Assembly: GCA_025201705.1 (NCBI GenBank)
Contig: MU616825.1
Span: 1-38,919 of the forward strand
Direction of reading: 5' to 3'
Length of the DNA stretch: 38,919 bases
DNA from: Dissophora ornata
Taxonomy: Eukaryota; Mortierellomycota; Mortierellomycetes; Mortierellales; Mortierellaceae
Below are positions 9,174 through 19,252 of this stretch, one piece after another. Below the pieces are notes generated by a model, which was not told the DNA's origin, did no database searches, and saw only the letters and a program-made list of their open reading frames with translations. The position numbers and the translations under genes are program-made. Numbering within the stretch: the first letter of the stretch is position 1; each line of letters begins with the position of its first letter.

Positions 9174-10527
9174 TCAGCATACCACGTACAAATCAATGGG
9201 CAAATAATCTCTTTGTTATCCTGATATGATTACACCTCAACTGCTCCTTGGCACGGATACGTCAATGAGTGTGACGGATGGCGGTTTTTAAATATGCTGA
9301 GGGGTATATCGCTTGGGATTGTAGTTTGCTTCACTGAGTGGTGGGTTGTAAATGTGCAATGCAATGCAGTGTGAAATATATTAATGTCTTGGACAGTGAA
9401 ATGGGTGGGTTGCTTGATGAGGAGAAAGAAAGGGCGGCTCCTTTTGAATGACAATACCAGCTATTATGTGAAAGGATTGGCAAGAGGTACAGAGGGCGAG
9501 AGAGGGGCGAAGGAAGACGGCAGTCGGAAAGAACAAAGAGAATGGTAAGAAAGTGTTCTCTTGCGAGGATCAATCAATGAATTGTATTGCCACGATGGCC
9601 GATGACTTTATATTCGATTCTTCTCTGTCCTCAGGGTCCGTTACGGTAGCAAAGGGGCGAGAGAGACAAATAAGCGAGTTTCGTGCCGATGGCCCAAGGC
9701 GCCGCGCGGGAAACATGACAAAGACAAGGGCGAGAGAGTATATGTGTGGCAGAGGACGGCTTGATTCTACTCCCCACCAGCACCCCGGTAGCTTGGTCGA
9801 CGATGGAGTGAGTGACGGACTATGGGCAAGTGCGAAGAGATATTATCCCGGGTACGAGTCGAGTATTCAGAATCGGAATCAGATCCTTTAGTAGAATGTG
9901 TACGGGAATAGTTCGAAATCACGGAGTACGTACGTTTTTTCTCCAAGAACGGCGATGATGCCAGGCAGGATAACCTCCTGGCTGCCTGTATTTCCCAACA
10001 GAGAGACAACCCACGGATACTTTGAACGGGCGCAGTTGGAATGGACATGTAGGACACGCGTCTGACTGATATCGCAGCCTAGTACGGAAATCGCGTCCTG
10101 TGTGAGGCACCGCCACCCGCCCAGACAATGAGCATCGCCATCCCTCCATCTCAATCCATCGCGTCCATCCTCCCCATTCCTCGCCAGCATGCCCTCCACA
10201 TTGCTGAGATCCACAGCATTGTTGCGCCACATCCTCTTTCGAGCAGAGCCTTGTTACAAGTGTGCGAGTGAGCTGCGCCTGCGACCGTTATATTTAGCAC
10301 ATGTGTACCGTTGACCTGACATGCCGGCCTCATACTCGCTGAAGCAGCTGTAACTACTGATTAATAGTGGCGGTTAATAGCCTGGGTAGAACTCGTGTGC
10401 ACGACCCACGTTCATACACTCGTCAGCCCTGTTAGAACAGATAGCAAATGTCCCTTCAATTGACGTATTTTGTTTTTTATTTTCAACCGATACGCAGTGC
10501 TATGCATACCACTTAAGCTTAGTAAAC
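9174..10527. other. Intergenic region with one unassigned minus-strand frame
   Basis: This stretch separates two minus-strand genes. The only notable frame is minus 10232-9888 (about 114 residues), beginning MWRNNAVDLSNVEG and ending DFELFPYTFY, with some hydrophobic alternation (KYPWVVSLLGN, VILPGIIAVLGEKTYVL). It has no recognised motif, no convincing splice partners and could be chance. The part nearest 9174 is pyrimidine-rich on the minus strand, as expected of a leader. Confidence 0.35.
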
Positions 10528-12000
10528 TTAGCGTTCTGTTTTGTTGACCTTGCGTAAATAGTGCTCTTGAAGATGTTTTCTAAGCGCAGGCATGTTCTTC
10601 GGTTTCTCGCCGCATTGGTTACAGTGCAGGTCTCGCTTCAACAAGGCTTCATAGCCAGCTCTCTGCTCAGATGTTTGGGGAAATGACCCTTTGGCTTGAA
10701 TCGCACTGACGACCTCCTCTGGCGGGATGAAAAACGAGGTCGTGAACGAGTTCCAGTGGTGTTTTGTCTTAAGGGCCTCGGAGCAGAAATCCTGGGAGAT
10801 GATGTGCAGGTGCAACCTCCTATGGAGAGATTCAAGAGATGTGAGAAAATAAATGGGGAATTGTTCTGTTGATCAAAGGACGAATATCAAGACCACAGAC
10901 AGCGAAAACAAGAGAAAAGACGCACAGGATGCTAGGTATGGCATGGAACCCCATTTTGAACTCGAGCGTAGGTGACTCCTTCTTCAATCTATATTTTTAG
11001 TGAAGGTAAAATGGATTAGGTTCACCTCACATTGTCAGCCTTGAGCAATGGACCCTTCGGATATCTCGACATCGCACCTCTCTAATAGCCAGCTTGCACG
11101 CTCCACCAACTGGTCCACAACGTTGATACCCTCGGGTCCGGACAGCTCTGTAACGTTATCAATATTTTTCCTTGGTAGGACCAACATATGAATCTTTGCC
11201 TGCCGACAGAAAAAGACAACAAAGCAATCATGTATTAGTTTCTCGCCCGCCCACACTCAACGCCCGCGCGACCATCATTATAAAGTCAAGACATGCCTTT
11301 GGATATGCGTCCTTCAGAATAACATGGTTGTCATCGTGCCAGTACGCTATTTCAGGAGGGATGGTCGATGGCCGAGTGCAATAACCGATAAAGATCCTTT
11401 CGAAAGCCCGACCTCCCCAGCTCCTATTTGCGCCTGTAGCAGATTTCCCATTCCCTGGATGTTTGGAAGAAGATTCATTTCCGACGGAGGGTATTGGCGA
11501 TGTTGCTCTCTTCGCATCCTTGACAGACTGATCTGCCTTTGCCATTTTGTTGGCACTATCGTGAGCCTGTGAAGAAGGCGATCTGGACTGGTGCCTCTTG
11601 CGCTGGCTCTCTAGCGATGGCGCAGAAGACGGATATTGACGTTGTTGATGTAATGATCGCGCGCGGTCTGACGTAGGTGACGGCTGAGATGCTGATGTGG
11701 TTAGACGAGCGTTGGAGAGGACAGGTATCTGGGCACTTGGGTCCTTGCGGGCGAGGATAGTGCTAACTGTGGTTTAGATGTGTCGAATAAACAGTGTTAG
11801 GCGTGCATTATGTATCATATGGAGCCCGTGTTCTGGGAAAATTGACCAAAGGGTTGGATGTCCATACAAAGATCAATACGCCCATCCTTGTGCCGCAACA
11901 CCTCGCTTGGTTCGATATACTTGTCTGTTGGATTCATTTTGTGAATTGAATTCGCGATCCGGGTAAGTTTGAAGGGGATGCAGAGGAAGTGGGTCCGCAT
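10528..12000 (-). CDS. Aprataxin-like HIT-domain protein with C-terminal zinc finger
   Basis: Likely nuclear DNA-adenylate hydrolase of the aprataxin/Hnt3 type, which removes AMP from abortive ligation ends. Five exons are proposed: 12000-11868, 11766-11297, 11199-11054, 10988-10926 and 10819-10528, closing in frame to 367 residues. The HIT core spans about 165-310: YWHDDNHVILKDAYPKA, joined across a splice to KIHMLVLPRKNI, then MGFHAIPSI on a 63-bp exon, then the catalytic HLHII at 274-278 and SQDF. A zinc-binding CNQC pair (337, 340) with H353 and H357 follows, as in aprataxin. Residues 45-160 are Ser/Gln-rich and disordered; no FHA domain is seen. Two splice sites are odd: the exon 2 donor appears to be GC (AAG|GCATGT) and the exon 3 donor GTCCAT; the next better donor would include an in-frame TGA. 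Function is firm, these two junctions less so. Confidence 0.85.
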
Positions 12001-13355
12001 GGAATGCTCTTTTGCATGTCTACATGTTGGAGGGAAGTAGGTAGGCTCGCCACCAACCTGAGGTGGACTTTATGCCATTTCTGGGGATTGGGGGGAAATC
12101 ATGTGGCTTTGAACACAGAAATGAGTGGCATTGGTCCAAGATAAAATCTTTTGGAGGTCTTCGCGATTCTTGAAAAGCACGCCCCTGACAACACCTTCCT
12201 TCATCAATTTTATTTTATTTTCCAGAGAAGAATTCATAACTCACAAAGTGTTGATAGTATCCACGAAACTGAATTTTCGAACGAGGTAGGGTCAGGGTTG
12301 TTTGGGAAGATATTGGTATTGATAGTGGCCACCACCTGATTACTATTCACTCCGCGATACACAACTATGTTGTAGTTAGACTGAAGTATCAGATTGCAGG
12401 AAGTCCATTGCCATTAGTGGAGCACGTCACGTCCGCCGATCCTAGAACGCTTGGCCAGATGAAGTCAGCGCGACAGCGAAGTTCTGACCTGTGAAATCCG
12501 CCAAGCACCAGTAGTTAACCGGTTGAGGGTAAAGACAAATATTTCCTTTCTTCTCGACATAGAGATGGGCTCCGGTCCTCGAATAAAGACTCTATCCGGC
12601 CTTCAACTGAAATCAAGCGATAGGTGTATCGGCACCTTGAAAAGCTGCCATCGTAGTGGATATAAGTTCGAAGTTTCTCTTGCACAAGGTAGCGTCAGAC
12701 GAAAAACCATTCTTCGATTTCTGGTCAGGAGGAGAGGCAAAAGCGACACTAGGATTCATAGTCTCCCATTTTCCAAATGAGGACTTTTGATGCGGCACCA
12801 TTTGCCACGGGTGGTAATTTCACTCCTGGAGAGCTTGGCGCAGGAAGGTATTTAAAAGAGTTTATCTTTGGGTAAGCCATGGAGGAGAGACCTTTTGAGT
12901 TCGTCGTGACCGGGCCAGGTGACGCCGAAGATCAGACGAGCCAACGTACAGTGGGTCCCATTTATGGGTCCATAACAATTACAATGTTTGTGGTAGAGCG
13001 ATTAGTTGCAATTTAACAAAAAGGTTTTTGTGCATGTTGATGGTGGCATTGATTAAAGAATGAAACAAAGGCTTCCATATTTTTTGCATATAAATGGCGG
13101 GCGCCTGCACCTTTCTTTTTTTCTGTATCGACCCCAACTTCCTTCCTACACCAACAACTCAACATCATAACCTCTCCTGCCTTCCCTCCAAGACCCTGGC
13201 CACTGATTTAGTGTATCCTAGACGCGAAACTCTGAAATTCTCGTGTCCTCGTACAAACCAGCCAATCACTTCCTGGCGGGCCAGAGCCTGCTATTCAACC
13301 TGCACCCCGTTCCCAGATAAAAAGGATTGTCCGGTCATACAAGTCAGCCATCCTG
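12001..13355. other. Gene-poor interval
   Basis: No supported gene. Short frames on both strands lack conserved motifs or splice partners. The 5' part should hold the aprataxin promoter. Near 13087 there is a CATATAAATGG TATA-like motif followed by about 250 bp of pyrimidine-rich, leader-like plus-strand sequence that leads into the pseudogene starting at 13356. Confidence 0.45.
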
Positions 13356-15860
13356 ATGTGGGGATCAACAAAATCATTGACAGCCACCGTCATCAGCTCT
13401 GATGATGAGAATGTGATGCAAAACACGAGCGTACCTCGGTCAGGGGACGCCTTCAGCACGAAGGTGTATCAGAGGGAGTTGAAGAGGGCCAAGCAACAGA
13501 AGCAATTCACGGCGACATTGCCTCCAAATCAAGGAGGACCATCACAGATGAATGTTCTGCAGATTGAGCAGTTGATCCGGCCAATCCAGTGTGTTCGAGC
13601 TCCAGCAGGCCAGGCACAGACATGGGCCCCACTCTCCGCGTCCGTCAGCACCCATGTTGTGTCTGTGGTTCGGGCACAACAGGTGCTGCGTGCCTTCTAT
13701 AGTGGCGGCTTGTTCGAGGCCCAGGCCATGCATTTCAAGCAGGCGAGAACGGCGACTCTGGATAAAAGCATTTGCTACCATTTGATTCAACTCAATGCTG
13801 TATACATATCGATGGTGCCCATAATCTCGAGAAACAAGCGGAGCACGCAAGCCTGCGGTTGGAGCTCGACAAACAGTAAGCCGAGTTCGACCGAGCATTA
13901 AGGAAAATGCAAAAACGGTCGGACCAGGGCAAATGGACTGCTCGAAGCACGATGACCGAGATTGAGAAGGCACTCACCCAAATCTTTGTGCTCACGCCCG
14001 GCGACAAGCAATGCCTTGGCAAAAGTCTTGCGGGAATCCTTCAAGTCTGTCACTGTGCCACCGCGGCAGAAATCTGCATCTCCAAAGTCCTCAAGTCCTC
14101 CCAGGATCCTTCCCGTCACATTGTTGTGAGTGGCGATCCAGATCTTCTGATCCACAAGGACATCCCACGAGTCTTTCAACCTATCCCGCGCAGCAATGAA
14201 TTCGCTATCTACACTAAGATTCAAGCTGCCCAAAGGCTGTCCCTTCCTGGGCCCGACCATCTGACACTCCTTGGCGTCGTTCAAAAGAACTATTGTAGTC
14301 CCAATGTGTTCGGCCTGGGCATGGCAACCAACCTCAGAATTATTCGTCAGATCCCGAAAATACGCGACATGAATCGGATGTTACAGTGCTACCTGACTCG
14401 AGCGCAGCAACTTACCCAAGAAAAACTCATCCCGACTCGGTTCGATGTTTCCAAAAGGATATTTGTAGACCACGTTGCTACACCGCTCCTTGTTGGTTCA
14501 TCACCGTCCACCTCCAGCTCTTCCTCTGCTCCTGCTTCTGCTACTGCCTCTGCTTCTGCCTCAAAATCTCCCTCTCTCACTACAAATGTGTGTTTTATCC
14601 AACGCGAAGTGAAGTTTCAGCAGCTGAAGAGGCTTCGTGCCCAGCTCCGACATCAACAACGTAGGTGAGAGCCTGCTGGGAAAGAGGCACCTGGGAACCA
14701 TGGAGAAGGTGGGGAGGATTGAGTTTTGGTAGAAGGTGTCTTCAAATCTTTAACACCCTGACGAAGGGTGGCAATAGTTGCGTGGGCCCATTCGGTTAGC
14801 CCATGGGAACGCGACTGGTTATATAGCGTTGGTGGATACCTTCATTGCGAAGGGGGACATTATTCGTAGATTCCTACATAGGATTTTGGCTTTGTTTTCG
14901 TCGCGGTATTAAACCAGAGAGACATATTATTATTAAAACCATTTTGACGACCCCCTCGTCCTATGCAGCTCGCCGATCGTTCGAGCCATTGTTCCCAAAC
15001 TCCCGACGTGGATGGCACTTCGGGGGGTAATGGAAGGAACGTCTTTCCACACATGCGCGCAAACCAGAGGCAAATCCATTGAAAACTGGTCGACTTCGCA
15101 CGCCTTGCGGTACGCATGGTCACGAATGCGATCAGAGCTCACTGCTATGGTTCGAAGGTATGCAGATGGATATCAATTAACAGCTTTTGTTTCATTCAGT
15201 TTGCTGGAGATGAAAAACGTCCAGAAGATAGGGAAATGAATCGCAAGGAGCGGATGTTTGTAGGTCAAAGTTAGCTCCAGGGCTCATATACCTTAGCGAG
15301 ACGGATCTGGTCCACATTCTCTTCACAGACGAAGTCAAGAATAAGAGCGCGGCGTCCAGAGAATTTTTGGATGTCCTAACGCCAAGTCAGCCGAGAAGAA
15401 GGTTGTGGACCGCAAATGCTTCTTAATCCAGCAGCTCTTTTTCGGATTAATTCCTCTGCACGACTCAACGTCCACCACCGCAAAGTTTCACTGCGTGGGA
15501 TCGTCAGCACCAATGAGCTCATGCTGAACATTCAAGCATATGAAATGACCGCCGAGCGACCATGTTCGACCTGTGAGACGGCCTTAAGTATGGGCGCCAG
15601 TGGTGACGATGATTGTGAGTTTGCGGATCTGATAAACCTCGAGGACGCTGACTTTAATCTGGATCCCGCATTCCTCGGAAGCGGTGAGGAAGAGGAAGAA
15701 GAGGGAAAGGAGAAGGATTTGCAGTTGGACCTTGGATCTGATAAGCAGTTCGACTACCAGAATATCAATTGGAAAAGAGGGTCAAAGATGCTGAAGAGCG
15801 TGGAACTCCAATTTGCTGTGAGAGACAAGTGCACACTCATCGACAAGTCATTTTTTTTAA
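13356..15860 (+). pseudogene. Decayed FEN/XPG-like (PIN-fold) nuclease family gene
   Basis: Several plus-strand frames, read in order, look like one broken protein. The first (from 13356) has LDKSICYHLIQLNA; the sequence then shifts frame to HIDGAHNLEKQAEHA near 13805, meets a TAA in the run KQ*AEFDRALRKM near 13887, and continues from 13907. The segment at 14100-14340 carries an XPG-I-like pattern: VVSGDPDLLIHKDIP, then LTLLGVVQKNYC, then VFGLGMATNLRII, matching the D-box and N-Y-N pattern of FEN-type proteins but with proline in place of the second acidic position. Beyond the stop at 14666, fragments such as AWSRMRSELTAMVRRYA (about 15110), SKLAPGLIYLSETDLVHIL (about 15270) and KRGSKMLKSVELQF (about 15776) sit in alternating frames. 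At least three frameshifts and two stops make activity unlikely. The family name is inferred; a lineage-expanded gene family is the probable source. Confidence 0.5.
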
Positions 15861-15874
15861 TTACAGACCAAGAG

Positions 15875-15898
15875 TATAAAAGCGTATTAAATCACGTG
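15875..15898 (+). promoter_or_regulatory. TATA box and CACGTG element before the methyltransferase
   Basis: TATAAAAG at 15875-15882 and the palindromic E-box CACGTG at 15893-15898 lie 114 and 91 bp upstream of the preferred ATG at 15989. A C/A-rich leader (ACAACAACCACCATT) follows. This is the main reason for starting the gene at 15989 rather than in the open frame upstream. Confidence 0.5.
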
Positions 15899-15988
15899 TC
15901 CTCCACCAAAGAAATAAAAACCATCACCAATTTGGGCACCGCAAGGCACCATCGAGGCACAACAACCACCATTCCCATTACAAAAACG

Positions 15989-16771
15989 ATGCCTAGTGGA
16001 GCCATCCCATTCGATAAGCAGGAGTACTGGGCACAGCGATTCGAGCACGAGCCATCCTTTGAATGGCTCATGCCATGGTCTGTGCTCGAGCCTCGCATGC
16101 GAGAGCTCAATGTAATCCCAACAGACCACTCCGCCAAGATCCTCAACCTCGGCTGCGGCAACTCGGATCTGCCCCTGGATCTTTATCACTCCGGCTACCG
16201 CCATGTCACCAGTGTAGACTTTGTAGGCCCGGTTGTTGACCGTATGAGGGAGCGGTGCGAGTGGGCCATCGGCTGGAAGCAGGAGTCATCAAGCCTGCCC
16301 ATAATGTCGCCACTGGTCGTATCAAGTCCAGTTGCAGCAGTACCAATTGAGCCAATAGCTTCTCCTATTGTCAGTGAATGTCCCCTCCAGTTCCTAGAAA
16401 TGGACTGCCTTGACATGTCTGCGTTGCCAGAACAGTCGTTCCAGCTGTGCCTGGATAAATCCACATCAGATGCCATCTCGTGCGGAGACGACGACAACTG
16501 CACCAAACTCCGGACTCTCTGCGAACAAGTAGCCAGGGTTGTCCATCAACCAGGCGGGTTGTGGTGTGTGATCTCTTACTCAAGGTTCCGACAGTATGAG
16601 TGGACAGAGGGTCGGGGACAAGGGCTATGGAGGACCGAGTGTATTGAAGAGATCAAAGTAGAGCAGGTAGAGCAACAACAACAACAATGCGCGAAATCGA
16701 CAGCGGGATCTCGGCACACGGTGCATGTACCAGAGGTCTTTCAATACTTGTATGTGAACCGTCGACTGTGA
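15989..16771 (+). CDS. Class I SAM methyltransferase, EEF1AKMT4/METTL13-like
   Basis: A 260-residue seven-beta-strand methyltransferase resembling the EEF1A lysine methyltransferase EEF1AKMT4 and the METTL13 N-terminal domain. Visible motifs: YWAQRFEHEPSFEWLMPW at 13-30 (the family's YWdqRY...EW lead-in), SAM-binding motif I ILNLGCGNSDLPLDLY at 51-66, motif post-I VTSVDF at 73-78, and LDKSTSDAISCG further on, equivalent to the LEKGTLDAL segment, followed by VARVVHQPGGLWCVISYS. Between motif post-I and the next strand there is an about 40-residue low-complexity insert rich in Ser, Pro and Ile, not expected in the family. The C-terminus has a Gln run. The same frame remains open upstream to 15416 but that part matches the neighbouring pseudogene, and TATA and leader signals lie between, so the ATG at 15989 is preferred. 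Substrate (elongation factor 1A lysine) is inferred from similarity only. Confidence 0.82.
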   Translation: MPSGAIPFDKQEYWAQRFEHEPSFEWLMPWSVLEPRMRELNVIPTDHSAKILNLGCGNSDLPLDLYHSGYRHVTSVDFVGPVVDRMRERCEWAIGWKQESSSLPIMSPLVVSSPVAAVPIEPIASPIVSECPLQFLEMDCLDMSALPEQSFQLCLDKSTSDAISCGDDDNCTKLRTLCEQVARVVHQPGGLWCVISYSRFRQYEWTEGRGQGLWRTECIEEIKVEQVEQQQQQCAKSTAGSRHTVHVPEVFQYLYVNRRL

Positions 16772-16981
16772 TCTGCGTGCGCTCGTGCGCTGATGTTGTG
16801 GGCTCCCGATGAATATGCAAGCGATACAAATAAAAGGCAAGTTCGAAGCAAAGTTGAGAGTCAAAGCTCATTTTTTCTCACAGCGTAGGGGCATGAACAA
16901 GAAAGATCAGCTGTCAGACCCATCGTACTCCTGCAAGGCAGAGACCCGATGTGCGAATAGGAACAGACACACTTGTCAAGT

Positions 16982-17027
16982 AATAAATCGCGCACCACGT
17001 CAAAATAAATCGCGCATCCAAGTCAAA
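16982..17027 (+). promoter_or_regulatory. Near-tandem 22-bp repeat upstream of the metallothionein gene
   Basis: AATAAATCGCGCA occurs at 16982-16994 and again at 17004-17016, exactly 22 bp apart, and each copy is followed by a related CCACGTCAA or TCCAAGTCAA tail. The pair sits about 230 bp before the metallothionein ATG. Two helical turns of spacing and a CGCGCA core suggest a paired transcription-factor site, possibly metal-responsive; this is inference. Confidence 0.4.
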
Positions 17028-17230
17028 GCAGAGAGCGCAAACGTCAATGCACACAGGATAGAACGGTACTCGTCACACCCCTGTCAGTGTAAGGACCATA
17101 CATCATATAACACCATGTTCCATACCTTCCTTCCTTCTTCTTTTCTCTTTTAGCTCTTTTCAACCTTTCCAACCTTCTCAACCTTCTCAACCTAAACTCC
17201 ATCTTTGAACAAGCCATTTATCCATCTATC

Positions 17231-17957
17231 ATGAATCCCTGTGGAAACAGTTCTTGCACTTGCGGCTCCAGCTGCGGTAAGCAAATCTCTACCTGTCGAC
17301 TACATCCCCAGTCTTCTACACTATGTTTCTATTTGTTTGCCGACTTGAATGCGCATGCGCCATCATGTCTTTAGCAATATCGACAGTCGGTTTTTATGTG
17401 CATGTTTACCTCCTCCTTCTGCTCCTCTAAGTTTGTTCGCGCCATCTCGCGTCAATCGCTTAATTTCCGGTGTAACATGTTCAGTTTTCTCACACACACA
17501 CCCACTCACACGCATCGCACCCCCCTACTATGTATTTCTATACTCTCGGATAAATAAAAACACAAACAAATAGGCTGTGGGTCCAAGTGTCAATGTGGCA
17601 AGAGTGAGGCTTCTTCGTCGTCCCCGAGCGCACACTGCAACTGCAAGTCGCAATCTGGAGCCAAGTGCATCTGCGCCGGCAAATGCAACTGTGCCGAGAA
17701 AAGCGGCTGTGGATGTGTCAAGGGTGCCTGCGAATGCGAGGGATCCTCTAAGGCTGAATGCAAGTGCGACACGAACTGCAAATGCGCCAAAAAGCAGGGA
17801 TGCGGATGCACGTCGAGGTAAGGATCCTAACAATGTTGGCAATCGCGTTCATTAAAAAATATATAAATGCAGATAACTAATGCATTCCATGACTTGATCC
17901 TCTAGCTCGAGCGCCGACTGCAAGTGCGTTGGTGACTGCAACTGCCACAAGGCTTAA
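17231..17957 (+). CDS. Metallothionein with 27 cysteines, three exons
   Basis: Small cytosolic metal-binding protein expected to chelate Cu(I), Zn or Cd through thiolates. Exons 17231-17276, 17574-17817 and 17906-17957 (GTAAGC and GTAAGG donors, TAG acceptors, phases 1 and 2) join to 113 residues. It contains 27 cysteines (about 24%), no aromatic residue, and many Ser, Lys and Gly. The cysteines form repeated CxC pairs: CTC, CQC, CNC, CIC, CNC, CGC, CEC, CKC, CKC, CGC, CKC, CNC, often spaced as CxCxxxCxC, with one Ser-rich linker after GKSEAS and another at TSSSSAD. The single His is the third residue from the end. Most fungal copper metallothioneins are 25-60 residues, so this is a long multi-module form. 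It was not visible as one open frame because introns split it. A pyrimidine-rich leader precedes the ATG. The first intron is 297 bp, unusually long for this window. Confidence 0.92.
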
Positions 17958-18349
17958 TCCATAGTCTGTGTTTGTCCAGCTGCGCTATCCTTCTCTAGAT
18001 CAAAATGATGCGATTTCGGGATCATGGCTTCAGAGCGAACTCCAGATCAAATTACAGCCGAATCTATCTTACTCCTAAGAGGAAAACGACTTCTCAGAAA
18101 TAAACCAAATACGTTATTGTCTGTATAACAGCTGTCACCTAAAACGATGCCAATGAAGGAGAGGCACATGCACTTGCAACATTGCGAAAACGTGTCATCT
18201 CTGGCTCTATTCTCGCAGTGCATGTTTCTATCCCCCCCCCCCTCATATTTCCATTCCAAACCCCTAAGATTCGACACAACAGAACAAATGGAATAAACAG
18301 CCCAGCACGTATTCTTATAGAGACCCTGTGCTCTACACTGCATATGATC

Positions 18350-18950
18350 ACAACCTCCCTCAAATAGACCAAAAGACATCGCCAAAAGGAAGATGACCAC
18401 AACCAGGGGCTGAAGAAGTCATTGATGAGGCACTCGAGGATTTAAAAAGAAAAGGGCATCACAACCCCTTCCAAAGCCTAGTCCGCCTTCACCGCGATTA
18501 TTGAGAGAAGGCTTGCCCGAGTCAATATCAATGGCAATGATCTTGCCCGGCGAGAACAACTCGAAATGATTCTTTGACGAACATGAAGTCACTGTCGGAA
18601 CTGATCGTAGACGCGCGTTTACATATGCAACATTTTTTTTGGTCGCAACAGATTCTTCATCATCACTTTTAACCTCTACCAACAACCGTGAGTTCAACAA
18701 TTATGCGGTCAGTGCCGACGTCGCCCGACGACACCCAGAATGTGGTAACAAGGCAGACAACCCCACGCAAGTCATGAGAAACCGCGCAGGCCACATCAGT
18801 GCTAGCACCAAGGTTGGAAACATTGACTCGGATTTGGCAGCTCTTGTACCACCTTCGCTGCGACCTTTTGAAGACGGGACGCCCAGATGTGACCTCGAAA
18901 ATTATACCTCTCCCCGTCTCAAATGAACGATGCAAGGAGTACTTGGGTCA
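18350..18950 (-). pseudogene. Possible decayed membrane or surface protein gene
   Basis: On the minus strand, frame one (about 18947-18669) reads YSLHRSFETGRGIIFEV and VNVSNLGASTDVACAV, then an overlapping frame (18700-18419) continues KSDDEESVATKKNVAYVNAR and SPGKIIAIDIDSGKPS. After a TGA at 18419 the same second frame goes on with QPLVVVIFLLAMSFGLF, a good transmembrane helix. This fits a beta-rich external domain with a C-terminal anchor broken by one frameshift and one stop, but chance cannot be excluded. No family is recognised. The rest of 17958-19252 holds no other supported gene. Confidence 0.3.
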
Positions 18951-19252
18951 CGAAGGTTGGGGAAAGGCGTCTACAACCGCTGGAAAGAAAGTCATCAGGC
19001 ATGTGGTGTGGTGAGGACACGACTGGACCACAGTCGAGTGCAAGATACACCTCAAAGACGCGCGATTTTGTGTGGTACAAGCATACCAAAGTAGTGCTCT
19101 GAGATAATCATGGTCGTACATGGTGGTGTGCCGTGTCCTTTCTGTTTTCTTCTCATCATTTCTTCCTCTTGCGAGATCATCCATTCTCCTGCGCATTATC
19201 CCTGCTTTTTCTCGCTCTTCCGCCAACGAGTACATCTTGGTGAAACGTTTCG

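Noticed and set aside
14430..15160. Possible tRNA B-box (GGTTCGA) matches
   Set aside because: No GGTTCGANTCC match with a paired acceptor stem or A box was found; no tRNA is called in the window.
15416..15988. N-terminal extension of the methyltransferase to a 451-residue protein
   Set aside because: The extension matches the flanking degraded nuclease-like relic, and a TATA box, E-box and C/A-rich leader lie between it and the methyltransferase core.
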